Origin: Candidatus Gastranaerophilales bacterium
GTDB taxonomy: Bacteria; Cyanobacteriota; Vampirovibrionia; Gastranaerophilales; Gastranaerophilaceae
DNA: 64,000 bases
Direction: 5' to 3'
Assembly (NCBI GenBank): GCA_944325825.1
Contig: CALVBP010000005.1
Location: 24,450-88,449 of the forward strand
Part shown: one piece after another, positions 27,054-36,789 of the stretch
Position numbering within the stretch: position 1 is the first letter of the stretch
Layout: every line of letters begins with the position of its first letter
Translations under genes and position numbers: made by a program
Notes under the pieces: model-generated
Database searches by the model: none
The model's input: the letters and a program-made list of their open reading frames with translations, nothing else
What the model was told of the DNA's origin: nothing

Positions 27054-29102
27054 ATGAAGAAAAAACTGCTATCACTTTTTATATTAACAGCTTTTGCTGT
27101 TTCGAATTCTTGTATTTTTGCAGAAGACCTTACCTCCGGGCAAGAAATACAAGCTGCAAATGAAGAAACTCTGATTATTCCAAAAAAGATTGAGACAGAA
27201 ATTAATAACTGTATAGTTCAGATATACGGAGAAAAAAGAGCCAAAGAAATTTATGATAAAGTAATGGACATTGCTCAAAAATCCATAGCTTCACGTTCTG
27301 CGGAATTGAAAGAAGAGGATTTAAAACGAGCTGATGACTGGTATAAAGATGAAATTATTTACATGTTTTATGTAGATCAATTTGGTGTTACAACACCGGA
27401 AAAACCAAATACCTTTAAAGATACTGAAGAAATGCTGGACTATCTTAAAGATTTGGGAGTAACAACTCTTCATTTCCTTCCTATAACGGAATCTCCGATG
27501 AGTGATGCGGGTTTTGATGTTAAAAACCCGCAAAATATACGTCAGGATTTGGGAGGCACGCCGCAATTCCTTGATTTTGTAAAAAAAGCAAAATCGGATG
27601 GCTTTAAAATTAAATCAGATCTTGTATTAAATCATTTTTCTGACCAGCATGAATGGTTTCAATCCTTATTAAAGGGGGACTTATCTAAGAGGGATTATTT
27701 TATTGTAAGAGATGAAATGCCTCAATATATTAAGTACGTAGATGAAAAAATCGGAACAATTGTTGAGTATGAAGAACCTGACGGAAAAATTTCCAAAAGA
27801 AGATTAATTTTTCCTGAAATAACAGAAAATCATTGGAGAAAAATAACAGTCAACGGTCAAAACTTATATGTTTACCACACCTTTTATCCCTTCCAGCCTG
27901 ATATAAACTGGGAAAACCCGGAAGTCCTTTATTATTGTCTTGATACAATTAATTTTTGGACAAATTTGGGTATAGATATATTCAGGCTCGATGCAATACC
28001 TTATCTTTCCAAAGAAAGCGGAACAAATGCCGAAAATTTGCCTAAAACACATGCTATTATCAGGTTAATCAGCAATTATATTCAAATGACTGCACCGAGA
28101 ACCGTTATTCAGGCAGAAGCATGTCAGTACCCCAAAGACATATTGCCTTATTTTGGCAAAGAAAGAAAATTTAAAACCACTATTAACAATCAGGAAAAAG
28201 TTATAAAAAGAACCGATGAATTTCAGATTGCATATCATTTCCCATATATGCCGGCAATTTGGGCAGCTCTTGTTACCGGTGATAAACAGCACTTTATAAA
28301 TGCATATAAAGATACTCCGCAGATTCCTTCAACTGCAGCTTGGGGAATATTTTTGAGAGTTCATGATGAACTTACGCTCGAAATGATTGATCCGCAGACA
28401 CGTGAAATTATATATAATGCGCTTATTACCAAAGGAGCAGAATTCAGAAAAGGTCTGGGCGTGAGCGGAAGAATGGCAAACTTCCTGGACAACAATCCGG
28501 ATAGAATAGAAATGGCTTTTTCAATTCTTCTTTCCCTGCCGGGTATTCCGATTATTTATTACGGAGATGAAATCGGAGCAAGGAACAATTTTGAGAATGC
28601 AAAAAAATCTGCAAACGACCGTTTTGAAAAAAGCAAACTAAACAAATTCAAACTATTAAGTTACTTTGATAGCCGTGATATACACAGGGGGGCGATACCT
28701 GCAAAATTGCTTTATGGCTCATCAAAAGATTATTATGAATTTAACAGTAAAGTTTATAAAAAAGTTAAAAATCTTATAGCTGTGAGAAAAACGCTGCCTT
28801 CTATATCGAAAGGTGATTTTACCCTGCTTAAAACAAAAGCTCCGGCAAATTTTGCATATATAAGAAGTTTCGGAGATGAAAAAATCCTTGTAATAAATAA
28901 TCTTTCGGATGAAAAACTTATAGCAGAAATTACCCTCCCTGTTAATATTGTTCTAAAAGGAGTAAAAGGCGGTGAAGAAAAAACAATTACAAGTTATAAA
29001 AATCTTGTAAACGGAGATGATGTGAGGGTAAATATTTCCCTTAAGAACAGAACAATGCATTTGAGAATTGCACCATATGGTGTTGTCTGGCTCAAATTGT
29101 AA
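27054..29102 (+). CDS. Secreted GH13 alpha-amylase / trehalose-synthase-like enzyme
   Basis: This 682-residue protein begins with a Sec signal peptide (MKKKLLSLFILTAFAV, likely cleaved after CIFA). The GH13 barrel covers about 100-600. The catalytic residues are the nucleophile Asp in DIFRLDAIPY near 312, the acid/base Glu in VIQAEACQYP near 354 and the transition-state Asp in RVHDELTLEM near 438. The HDELTLEM segment resembles trehalose synthase (maltose alpha-D-glucosyltransferase), but export is unusual for that enzyme. A C-terminal beta domain (about 600-682) follows. It probably acts on alpha-glucans or maltose in the periplasm. It has its own GGGGAG ribosome site and is monocistronic. 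Confidence 0.85.
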   Translation: MKKKLLSLFILTAFAVSNSCIFAEDLTSGQEIQAANEETLIIPKKIETEINNCIVQIYGEKRAKEIYDKVMDIAQKSIASRSAELKEEDLKRADDWYKDEIIYMFYVDQFGVTTPEKPNTFKDTEEMLDYLKDLGVTTLHFLPITESPMSDAGFDVKNPQNIRQDLGGTPQFLDFVKKAKSDGFKIKSDLVLNHFSDQHEWFQSLLKGDLSKRDYFIVRDEMPQYIKYVDEKIGTIVEYEEPDGKISKRRLIFPEITENHWRKITVNGQNLYVYHTFYPFQPDINWENPEVLYYCLDTINFWTNLGIDIFRLDAIPYLSKESGTNAENLPKTHAIIRLISNYIQMTAPRTVIQAEACQYPKDILPYFGKERKFKTTINNQEKVIKRTDEFQIAYHFPYMPAIWAALVTGDKQHFINAYKDTPQIPSTAAWGIFLRVHDELTLEMIDPQTREIIYNALITKGAEFRKGLGVSGRMANFLDNNPDRIEMAFSILLSLPGIPIIYYGDEIGARNNFENAKKSANDRFEKSKLNKFKLLSYFDSRDIHRGAIPAKLLYGSSKDYYEFNSKVYKKVKNLIAVRKTLPSISKGDFTLLKTKAPANFAYIRSFGDEKILVINNLSDEKLIAEITLPVNIVLKGVKGGEEKTITSYKNLVNGDDVRVNISLKNRTMHLRIAPYGVVWLKL

Positions 29103-29107
29103 ACAGT

Positions 29108-29136
29108 TTGACATGCCTGAAATTTTCGTGTCTAAT
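29108..29136 (+). promoter_or_regulatory. Sigma70 promoter of smc
   Basis: A perfect TTGACA at 29108 and TCTAAT at 29131 (five of six) are separated by 17 nt, about 55 nt upstream of the smc start. Confidence 0.75.
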
Positions 29137-29191
29137 AATGTAAGAAGTATACTTTTTTTATTTGACTGGGAAGGGATATATTTAAATACCA

Positions 29192-32100
29192 ATGTACATC
29201 AAGCAGCTCGAAATCGACAATTTTAAGTCGTTTGCGAACAAAGTCGAAATACCAATGCTCAAAGGTTTTACTACAATATCAGGACCTAACGGTTCAGGTA
29301 AAAGTAATATTATTGACAGTATCCTTTTTGCTCTCGGGCTTTCAACTTCCAGAACCCTTCGTGCCGAAAAACTTTTCCATTTAATATCAACCTATAACAA
29401 GAGAAATGAAGCTTATGTTAAAGTAATATTCGCAGAAGCCGGCGAGAATGGCGAAAATGCAGAGTTCTCCGTTGCAAGGAGAATTAGAAAGTCTTCTCAA
29501 GGGTTTAACAGTATTTATTATCTTGATGATAAAATAGTTACCCTTTCTGATATACATTCAAAGCTTGAAAAATACAATATTACACCTAACAGCTATAACG
29601 TCATGATGCAAGGCGATGTTATGTCGATAACCAACTGTACACCGAATGAGCGCCGTAAAATTATTGATGAAATAGCAGGTGTTGCAGATTTTGACAGAAG
29701 GATAGAACAGGCGACAAATGAGCTGGAAACCGTAGAAAAACGTGTTGTAAATTCTACCTTGATTTTAAATGAAGTTAATACCAGACTGGAGCAGCTTAAA
29801 GAAGAAAGAGAAGTTGCTCTTAAGTATCAGAAACTTAAAGACGAAAAAATCGGTCTGGAAAGCCAGATTAATACGGTTAAATTTTTCGACATCAGACGCA
29901 ATCTTGAAAAAGCTCATGAAAATATTTTAGAATTCACTAAAAAGAAAAAAGAAGAAGAGGTTAAATCAAAAGATTTAGACGAAAGATTAAAGCTTATTCG
30001 TGAAAAATACGAAGAAATCTCTAACACAATAAAAGAAAAAGGTGAAACCCACCAGATTGAGCTTAAGCAGCAAGCTGAAGAAATTAAAGGCGCAATCGCA
30101 CGAAAAAATTCTTCTATAGTTTTTGCAGATAAACAAATTCAGGATAACTTAAAAACTATTGAAAATACCAAAAATGGTATTGAAACGCAGCAGGGGAAAA
30201 TTAAAGAAGCGGAATTAAAGATTTCACTGACTCAAGAAAATATTAAAGGTATTGAAGCTAATATTGAAGAACAGAAAAAAATCTTGCATAAGATTCTTGA
30301 GGACATGTCCGGTCTCAACGAAACCGCCGAAAAGCATATAGAAAAAAGAAACAATTTAAGAAAATCTCTTGAAGATGAACAGGATAAAGAAACTAAACTT
30401 ATTCAAAAGCAAGCTCCTCTGGAAGCGGAACTTTCGGCAAAGAGAAAACAGCTTGAAGAAGCAAGGGGAAAATTAGAGGAGTTAGAAGCTTTTAAGGCTA
30501 ATTTTTCTGAAACAAAATCTTCAAAAGAGCTGCTTATTGAACAATTAACTAAAGAACTTGACGATTTTAAACTCATCCTTAAAAACACATTGAATGAGTA
30601 TGATAAGACTAAAAATGAAATTACAGACATGGACTATGACCTTCAAGCGGCACGCAAAAAAATATACCAGCTTGAAGCAGCTAAGCAGGCAAACGAGGAA
30701 GCTAACCTCGGACGTGCGGTTGATACCGTTGTAAATGCCAATATAAGAGGTGTCCATGCTCCGTTAATGAAACTCGGACAAGTTGACGAAGAATATTCCA
30801 CTGCACTTGAGATTGCAGTGGGAGGCAGGATGGCACATATAGTTGTTGACGATGAACACGTTGCATCAACTTGTATTGAACTTCTGAAATCATCAAATGC
30901 AGGCAGGGCAACATTTATCCCGCTTAATAAAATTGTTAAATGCCCAAAAAGTTTGACCCTGCCTAAAGAAAAAGGGGTTATTGATTTTGCTATAAATCTT
31001 ATTGATTTTGATGATGACTATTTAAATGCTTTTTATTATGCAGTAGGAGAAACACTTGTAGTTGAAGATCGCTCTGTTGCGAACAAACTTATCGGTAAAT
31101 ATAGAATGGTGACTCTTTCCGGCGACCTCTTTGAAAAATCCGGTTCAATTACCGGCGGTGCCGTCAGAAAAACAGGACTTAAATTCTCTCAAAATTCCGA
31201 TAGCGAAATTGATACCTTTAAATCAAGACTTAAAGAGATGGAATCTAAATACGCTTCTCTTATTTCCAAACGCTCTTCATTAGAAGAAAAAATGGAAGAT
31301 GTGAGGGGTAAGTACTCAAATTCAACAACCGAGTTAAGTAAAGCAAAACTTGAACTTTCAGGGCTTGTTTCAAACTTTGAAAATACCCAAAAAAATATTG
31401 ATGAAAGACTGGAGTTTATAAAAACCACTGAACCTGAAATAGCAAATATTGAAAAAATTCTGGATAAAATGGAATCTGAGCATATTGAAATTTCGGAAAA
31501 AATGACAAATCTGCAAACAGAAATTGCTGAAGTTGAAAAGCTCATGAACGATGCAGATTTAAAAGATCTTAAAGAAAAGACATCAGGCGTGGAAGCCGAA
31601 ATTAAACGTTATGAAAAGAATATGGCAGATGCTAATAATGAAATTGAAGGCTTACATCAGAGAATTGATTTTATTAATACAACAATAAAAACTCACAACG
31701 ATACCATAGAGCGCTCAATCCAGACAAACAAAGAACTCGAGCTAGATAAAGCAAAATTTGCAGAGGAAATCAAAGGGCTTGAGTCGCAGCTGGAAGTTTT
31801 AGACGAGCAAATAAAGGAAATAACAGAAAAACTCGGTGAACTTCTTAACCAGAGAGACAGTATCAACAAAGATTTAGTAGACTTAGAAACGCAAAAGAAC
31901 CTTAAGCTTTCAGATATTGAAAAAATCGGAGAACAAATAGAATCTTTCAAAGCACGCCGTCGTGAGCTGGAACCGCAGCTTGAAGAAACAAAAAATATTC
32001 TGGAAGAAGCCGGAGTAAATATTAATGATTTAACTCCCGTTGAAATGTCGATTGAAGAAATTACTTCAAAAATTCAGCGTCTCCAAAAAAGAATGGATGA

Positions 32101-32695
32101 GCTTGGCGCAGTTAATATGAGAGCTCTTGAAGACTACGAAAGAGTTTCCGCTCGTCAGCAGGAACTCCATAGTCAGATTGAAACACTTAGCAGCGAAAGA
32201 GCTCAAATATTAGACAGAATGAAAGGGTATGAAGACCTTAAAAAAGAAACTTTTTTAAAGACATACAATGCAATAAACGAGAACTTTAAAGATATTTTCC
32301 ACAAGCTCTCTGACGGGGAAGGAACTCTACTGCTTGAGAATGAAGAAAATCCGTTCGCTGCAGGTCTTGATATAGAAGCACAGCCCAGAGACAAGAAAAA
32401 ACAGCGGCTTGCTGGTATGTCAGGCGGGGAAAAAGCGTTGACGGCCTTGTCTTTTGTGTTTGCTATTCAAAAATACATGCCGGCACCGTTCTATGCATTT
32501 GATGAAGTCGATGCCAGCTTAGACGGAATTAATGTTGAAAAACTTGCGCATATAGTACAGACCCAAGCTTCAACAACCCAATTTATTGTAGTCAGCCACC
32601 GCAAACCGATGATTGAATCAGCTAACCGAACGATTGGTGTAACTCAAAAAGAAAAAGGTATCTCTAAAGTTACCGGTGTTAAATTGAGAGATTAG
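29192..32695 (+). CDS. smc: Chromosome segregation protein SMC
   Basis: This 1167-residue condensin ATPase organises and segregates the chromosome together with ScpA and ScpB. Walker A is GPNGSGKSN near 31-39. Two long coiled coils (about 170-500 and 660-1010) flank a hinge around 510-640 (IRGVHAPLMKLGQV..). The ABC signature LAGMSGGEKAL lies near 1070 and Walker B FYAFDEVDASLD near 1100. Length and layout are typical. It heads a plus-strand group that continues to scpA and scpB, with two ORF6N genes in between. Confidence 0.98.
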   Translation: MYIKQLEIDNFKSFANKVEIPMLKGFTTISGPNGSGKSNIIDSILFALGLSTSRTLRAEKLFHLISTYNKRNEAYVKVIFAEAGENGENAEFSVARRIRKSSQGFNSIYYLDDKIVTLSDIHSKLEKYNITPNSYNVMMQGDVMSITNCTPNERRKIIDEIAGVADFDRRIEQATNELETVEKRVVNSTLILNEVNTRLEQLKEEREVALKYQKLKDEKIGLESQINTVKFFDIRRNLEKAHENILEFTKKKKEEEVKSKDLDERLKLIREKYEEISNTIKEKGETHQIELKQQAEEIKGAIARKNSSIVFADKQIQDNLKTIENTKNGIETQQGKIKEAELKISLTQENIKGIEANIEEQKKILHKILEDMSGLNETAEKHIEKRNNLRKSLEDEQDKETKLIQKQAPLEAELSAKRKQLEEARGKLEELEAFKANFSETKSSKELLIEQLTKELDDFKLILKNTLNEYDKTKNEITDMDYDLQAARKKIYQLEAAKQANEEANLGRAVDTVVNANIRGVHAPLMKLGQVDEEYSTALEIAVGGRMAHIVVDDEHVASTCIELLKSSNAGRATFIPLNKIVKCPKSLTLPKEKGVIDFAINLIDFDDDYLNAFYYAVGETLVVEDRSVANKLIGKYRMVTLSGDLFEKSGSITGGAVRKTGLKFSQNSDSEIDTFKSRLKEMESKYASLISKRSSLEEKMEDVRGKYSNSTTELSKAKLELSGLVSNFENTQKNIDERLEFIKTTEPEIANIEKILDKMESEHIEISEKMTNLQTEIAEVEKLMNDADLKDLKEKTSGVEAEIKRYEKNMADANNEIEGLHQRIDFINTTIKTHNDTIERSIQTNKELELDKAKFAEEIKGLESQLEVLDEQIKEITEKLGELLNQRDSINKDLVDLETQKNLKLSDIEKIGEQIESFKARRRELEPQLEETKNILEEAGVNINDLTPVEMSIEEITSKIQRLQKRMDELGAVNMRALEDYERVSARQQELHSQIETLSSERAQILDRMKGYEDLKKETFLKTYNAINENFKDIFHKLSDGEGTLLLENEENPFAAGLDIEAQPRDKKKQRLAGMSGGEKALTALSFVFAIQKYMPAPFYAFDEVDASLDGINVEKLAHIVQTQASTTQFIVVSHRKPMIESANRTIGVTQKEKGISKVTGVKLRD

Positions 32696-32775
32696 AAGCA
32701 AGGGTAAAGAGATAAAAAGGTGAATAGACAGTGGTGGAAGAAGAGTCCCAGGGAACAAAAGGATAAATATAAATA

Positions 32776-33291
32776 GTGAACAACGTCGTACAGGTTCAAA
32801 ATTTAATATACGAAATTAGAGGCATTAAGGTTATGCTTGACAGCGATCTTGCAAAACTGTACGGGGTTGAAACCAGAGTATTAAATCAAGCTGTTAAACG
32901 TAATATAGAACGTTTTCCGACACATTATATGTTTCAGTTAACAAAAGATGAATTCAAAAACTTGATGTCACAAAATGTGATATCAAGCTGGGGCGGTGCT
33001 AGAAAATTGCCTTATGTTTTTACAGAACAAGGAGTGGCTATGCTCTCAAGTATTCTCAAATCTAAACAAGCTATTCAAGTTAATATCCAAATAATTGATA
33101 CTTTCGTAAAAATGCGGCAATGGGCTATTGAAAACAAAGACCTTGCAAGACGAGTAAGTGAGCTGGAACATTATTTTATAGAACATTCTAAAGACTATAA
33201 AGAAGATATGATGGAAATTCATCGGGCTATTGATTTGCTAATGGACAGGACTAAACCAACTAAGATTGGATTTAATACAAAAAATGAATAA
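32776..33291 (+). CDS. ORF6N-domain DNA-binding protein, copy 1
   Basis: This 171-residue protein starts with GTG. The N-terminal ORF6N domain (about 8-95) contains YEIRGIKVMLDSDLAKLYGV, NQAVKRNIERFP and LPYVFTEQGVAMLSSIL. ORF6N proteins are phage- and mobile-element-linked regulators thought to bind DNA. The C-terminal helix (about 115-165) is charged. Copy 2 follows immediately with an 8-bp overlap; the two share near-identical ends but a diverged middle. It interrupts the smc-scpA spacing, suggesting acquisition. Target and function are unknown. Confidence 0.88.
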   Translation: MNNVVQVQNLIYEIRGIKVMLDSDLAKLYGVETRVLNQAVKRNIERFPTHYMFQLTKDEFKNLMSQNVISSWGGARKLPYVFTEQGVAMLSSILKSKQAIQVNIQIIDTFVKMRQWAIENKDLARRVSELEHYFIEHSKDYKEDMMEIHRAIDLLMDRTKPTKIGFNTKNE

Positions 33292-33814
33292 TTTAATTCA
33301 GGTTCAAAATTTAATATACGAAATTAGAGGCATTAAGGTTATGCTTGACAGCGACCTTGCGAAGTTGTATGAAATTCCTACCTACAGGCTTAACGAAGCT
33401 GTGAAACGCAACATCAGCAGATTTCCATCAAACTTTATGTTTCAGCTTGGTAAAGATGAATACGAAAGTTTGATATCGCAATTTGCGATATCAAAAAAAG
33501 GTCGGGGCGGAAGAAGAACAATGCCATATGTCTTTACCGAACAGGGCGTTGCAATGCTCTCAAGCGTCCTGAATAGTGAAACCGCAATACAAATAAATAT
33601 ACAAATTATGAATACATTTGTTCAAATGCGGCACTGGGCACTTGAAAACAAAGACCTCGCAAGACGGGTAAGTGAGCTGGAACATTATTTTATAGAACAT
33701 TCTAAAGACTACAAAGAAGATATGAAGAAAATTAATCAAGCTATTGATTTACTAATGGACAGAACTAAACCGGCAAAATTAGGTTTCATAAAAACAGAGG
33801 ATAAAAAGAAATAA
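33284..33814 (+). CDS. ORF6N-domain DNA-binding protein, copy 2
   Basis: The protein is 176 residues from the ATG at 33284, which overlaps the end of copy 1 by 8 bp. The domain and order are the same: IYEIRGIKVMLDSDLAKLYE, NEAVKRNISRFPSNFMFQLG, TMPYVFTEQGVAML. The nucleotide sequence of the first 55 bases and of a C-terminal stretch (around 33645-33725) is nearly identical to copy 1, while the central recognition segment differs. This suggests recent duplication with replacement or diversification of the middle. Confidence 0.88.
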   Translation: MNNLIQVQNLIYEIRGIKVMLDSDLAKLYEIPTYRLNEAVKRNISRFPSNFMFQLGKDEYESLISQFAISKKGRGGRRTMPYVFTEQGVAMLSSVLNSETAIQINIQIMNTFVQMRHWALENKDLARRVSELEHYFIEHSKDYKEDMKKINQAIDLLMDRTKPAKLGFIKTEDKKK

Positions 33815-33892
33815 AATTTAAAGTAAAATAATAATGGGGTATGATAATACTTCAACCAAACCTGTCTTACAGGACGGGAATGAAGGAAAGAT

Positions 33893-34849
33893 ATGGCAGT
33901 AAATAATATAGGACATTTGAATAAGGATTCTATCGGGCTGACACCTCACCATAACCTTGTCACTTCGGGGTCTGTGCACGAAGATAAGGAAAAGGAATAT
34001 GTCCGTGAGGCGGAGGTTGATGGTATAGAAATCCTTGTTAATATGGCAAAACAAGGAAAAATTGACCCTTGGAATGTTGACATTGTTGAAGTTACAGATA
34101 AGTACCTGACTCATCTTTTTCAATCAAAAGCCCGCAACCTGAAGCTTACCGGAAGAACTCTTCTTTTTGCGGCCATCCTTTTAAAATTAAAATCAAACGT
34201 ACTTGAAGGAATTGACGTTCTTGATTTTGAACCGCAGCATGAAATGGATGAGTTTAATTATGATGACGACTCGCAGCTTGATTACGGCGAAGATTATATC
34301 CCGACAAACAACGTAATCTCTATTGATGAAGTATTGCAAAGAAGAACCAGTGTAAGGTTAAATCATAATCGTGTTGTAACACTGAGGGACTTGATTCGTC
34401 AGTTAGAATTTTACGAAATGCTGGATAAAAAACAATCTCTTAAAAATGCCCATGAAAGAGCTAAGAGAAGAGTCCAGAACTACGCAAGATTATCTCCGGA
34501 AGATATTGTAAATCTTGCGCATGATGAATATATAGAAAACGGGGTTCAAAGACTCCGGGCAAACCTTGAAGAAATACTCAATCGTCAGGACAGGATTGAA
34601 CTTAATGAACTTACTCTTCTTGGAATGGACAGAATTAGTGCTTATGTATCATTGTTATTTCTTACCGTAGATAGTGATTATGATTTGGTACAAGAGGAAT
34701 TTTACTCGGATTTATATGTAGTAAAATGCCCGCATAAAGAATCTCGCCCGGAAGAAGAACTTTCGGAGGAAGATAATATCTTTGATGCGGTGAATAATGT
34801 ACAAAGCGTATTAGGAGATAAGGATGCAGGAATTAAAATCCAGAATTGA
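33893..34849 (+). CDS. scpA: Segregation and condensation protein A
   Basis: ScpA is the kleisin subunit that bridges the SMC heads. This copy is 318 residues, with an N-terminal extension of about 40 residues before the conserved EVDGIEILVNMAKQGKIDPW and a kleisin C-terminal winged helix (about 240-300). The core has FAAILLKLKSNVLEG and an acidic linker. It has a GAAGGAAAG ribosome site and its 3' end overlaps scpB by 26 bp, showing coupled expression. Confidence 0.94.
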   Translation: MAVNNIGHLNKDSIGLTPHHNLVTSGSVHEDKEKEYVREAEVDGIEILVNMAKQGKIDPWNVDIVEVTDKYLTHLFQSKARNLKLTGRTLLFAAILLKLKSNVLEGIDVLDFEPQHEMDEFNYDDDSQLDYGEDYIPTNNVISIDEVLQRRTSVRLNHNRVVTLRDLIRQLEFYEMLDKKQSLKNAHERAKRRVQNYARLSPEDIVNLAHDEYIENGVQRLRANLEEILNRQDRIELNELTLLGMDRISAYVSLLFLTVDSDYDLVQEEFYSDLYVVKCPHKESRPEEELSEEDNIFDAVNNVQSVLGDKDAGIKIQN

Positions 34850-35333
34850 GGCTGTTTTGTTTGTAACCGCAAAGGTGCTTCAAATAAATGATATTGCTCA
34901 AATTCTTGAAGAAGAGCCGGAAAAAGTCGAAGAAGCTCTTCTGGAATTAATTATGGATTATTCTTCCCGTGAAGGAGCCTTGGAAATTGATGATGAAGAC
35001 GGATATATTCTTCAAGTTAAAGCAGAACACCTTGATATTGTTGAGAAACTGTGCCCTGTAGAACTCAAACCGCCGGTATTAAAAACTTTGACGGTGATTG
35101 CCCTGAAAGAGCCTATAAGACAATCGCTTTTAAAAGAATTAAGAGGGTCAAATGCTTATGAACATGTGCAGGAACTTCTGGAAAAAGGGCTGATTTCGAG
35201 ACATAAAGATAAAAACGGACGTTCATTTAACATAAAAACGACCCCGAAATTTGCAGAATATTTTAAACTTAAAGGAGATATAAGAACCCTTGTCAAAACT
35301 CTAAATATTGATAAAGGTGTTAAAGATGATTAG
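34824..35333 (+). CDS. scpB: Segregation and condensation protein B
   Basis: ScpB is a 169-residue winged-helix partner of ScpA in the SMC complex. It begins MQELKSRIEAVLFVTAKVLQ, followed by the first winged helix and the family segment LKTLTVIALKEPIRQSLLKELRGSNAYEHVQELLEKGLI near 90-128. TTAGGAGATAAGG precedes the start inside scpA. It is shorter than many ScpB proteins but complete. Confidence 0.93.
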   Translation: MQELKSRIEAVLFVTAKVLQINDIAQILEEEPEKVEEALLELIMDYSSREGALEIDDEDGYILQVKAEHLDIVEKLCPVELKPPVLKTLTVIALKEPIRQSLLKELRGSNAYEHVQELLEKGLISRHKDKNGRSFNIKTTPKFAEYFKLKGDIRTLVKTLNIDKGVKDD

Positions 35334-36789
35334 AAAAAACCTTTTTCTGCTTTGTCTTTTGGGATTACTGTGCAGTATTTTATATGTTAATAATCACAAG
35401 GATATTATATCTTCCAAACTTGGTGATTATTATTTTAAACAAAACGATATGGCAAAGGCACAACAGTATTTTGAAAAAGCTTTTGCTCTCGGTATAAATG
35501 ACACGAAACAGCGAGACTTATACGTAAGTTCAATAATTAATTCACCTCTTGATACTAAATCTCAAGAAAAACTGGTGAAATTTATTCAACTTCCCGTGGA
35601 TGACGGAGCAAAGCTTAAAGCGGAATACTTTTTATATGATTTCAAACGGGAAATTCACAAAAAATATTCCGATAATTATATCAGTCAAGCTCCGTTTAAT
35701 CAAAAAATAATCAGATGGAGTAATCTTCCTATAACGTATAACTTTATAAAAAACGGGGAAGTTCCCGATTATTTTATAAGAGAAGTGGAAAATGCTTTTA
35801 CGGAATGGGAAAAAGCCACTGACCATATGTTACTATTTTCACAAGATGAAAAAAATCCCAATATACTTATTTCTTTTAATGAAAATAATCCTGCAGGCGG
35901 AAGCGGGAAAAAATATGTTGTAGCATATACGATTCCTTCTCTTGAAGGGAATAAGCTTCAGCAAATGGAAATAAAATTTTATCTTAAAGAACCTAATGAT
36001 GAATATTATTCACCAAATCAAGTTTATAATACAGCGTTGCATGAAATCGCACATGCAATAGGTTTTATGGGGCATAGTTACGACCGAGATAATATAATGT
36101 ATCTGACCAAAGATTCAATTTCTGTTTTAAATGATGCGAGAGAGACATTAACTCCGGCCGATATTAATACTATTGAACTTCTGTATAAAATCAAACCCGA
36201 TATAACTAATTCCGGGGCGGCTGATGGGGAATATATCCCTTATTTAGTTCTTGGCGGAAAGGAAGATGTTAATGAAGCAAAAACCAAAGAAGCTAAAAAT
36301 TATATAAGAAAAGCGCCGTCTCTCCCAATCGGATATATAGATTTGGCGGAAAGTTTTGCAGCTAAAAAAGAATTCGCAAAAGCTATTAGAGCTCTTGAAC
36401 ACGCTGAAAGGCTGGCTGATACAAATGATGTAAAGTACATTGTATATTATAATCTCGCTGTTATATATTATTATATAGATAATCCGGAGATGTCTGAAAC
36501 CTATGTTAACAAAGCATCCGAATACCAGAATACAGAAGAGTTGAGCTTTCTGCTGGCAGAAATTTATGCAAAAGACAAAGATTACGATAAGGCAATTGCG
36601 GAGTACAAAAAATTAATTCTGCGGAACCCAAATAACATTGATTACACAATAAATCTAACTAACATATATATAAACAACCGAAACTATTTAAAAGCCCGTG
36701 AAGTACTCAGAAATTATATAAAAAATAATCCTCAAGATAAAAATAATCCGAGATTTCAAGCATATGGTATTATTAAAGCATTTCTATGA
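35326..36789 (+). CDS. Membrane-anchored metzincin-type metallopeptidase with TPR repeats
   Basis: The protein is 487 residues from the ATG at 35326 overlapping the scpB stop; a TTG at 35308 is less likely. It starts with a hydrophobic signal anchor (NLFLLCLLGLLCSILYV), then a peptidase domain with the zinc motif HEIAHAIGFMGH near 238-249 and a Met-turn-like NIMYL, as in matrixin/M10 metalloproteases. The C-terminal half (about 320-485) consists of tetratricopeptide-like repeats (AIRALEHAERLAD, AIAEYKKLILRNPNN). It probably cleaves envelope or extracellular proteins. It is coupled to the condensin genes by position only. Confidence 0.85.
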   Translation: MIRKNLFLLCLLGLLCSILYVNNHKDIISSKLGDYYFKQNDMAKAQQYFEKAFALGINDTKQRDLYVSSIINSPLDTKSQEKLVKFIQLPVDDGAKLKAEYFLYDFKREIHKKYSDNYISQAPFNQKIIRWSNLPITYNFIKNGEVPDYFIREVENAFTEWEKATDHMLLFSQDEKNPNILISFNENNPAGGSGKKYVVAYTIPSLEGNKLQQMEIKFYLKEPNDEYYSPNQVYNTALHEIAHAIGFMGHSYDRDNIMYLTKDSISVLNDARETLTPADINTIELLYKIKPDITNSGAADGEYIPYLVLGGKEDVNEAKTKEAKNYIRKAPSLPIGYIDLAESFAAKKEFAKAIRALEHAERLADTNDVKYIVYYNLAVIYYYIDNPEMSETYVNKASEYQNTEELSFLLAEIYAKDKDYDKAIAEYKKLILRNPNNIDYTINLTNIYINNRNYLKAREVLRNYIKNNPQDKNNPRFQAYGIIKAFL

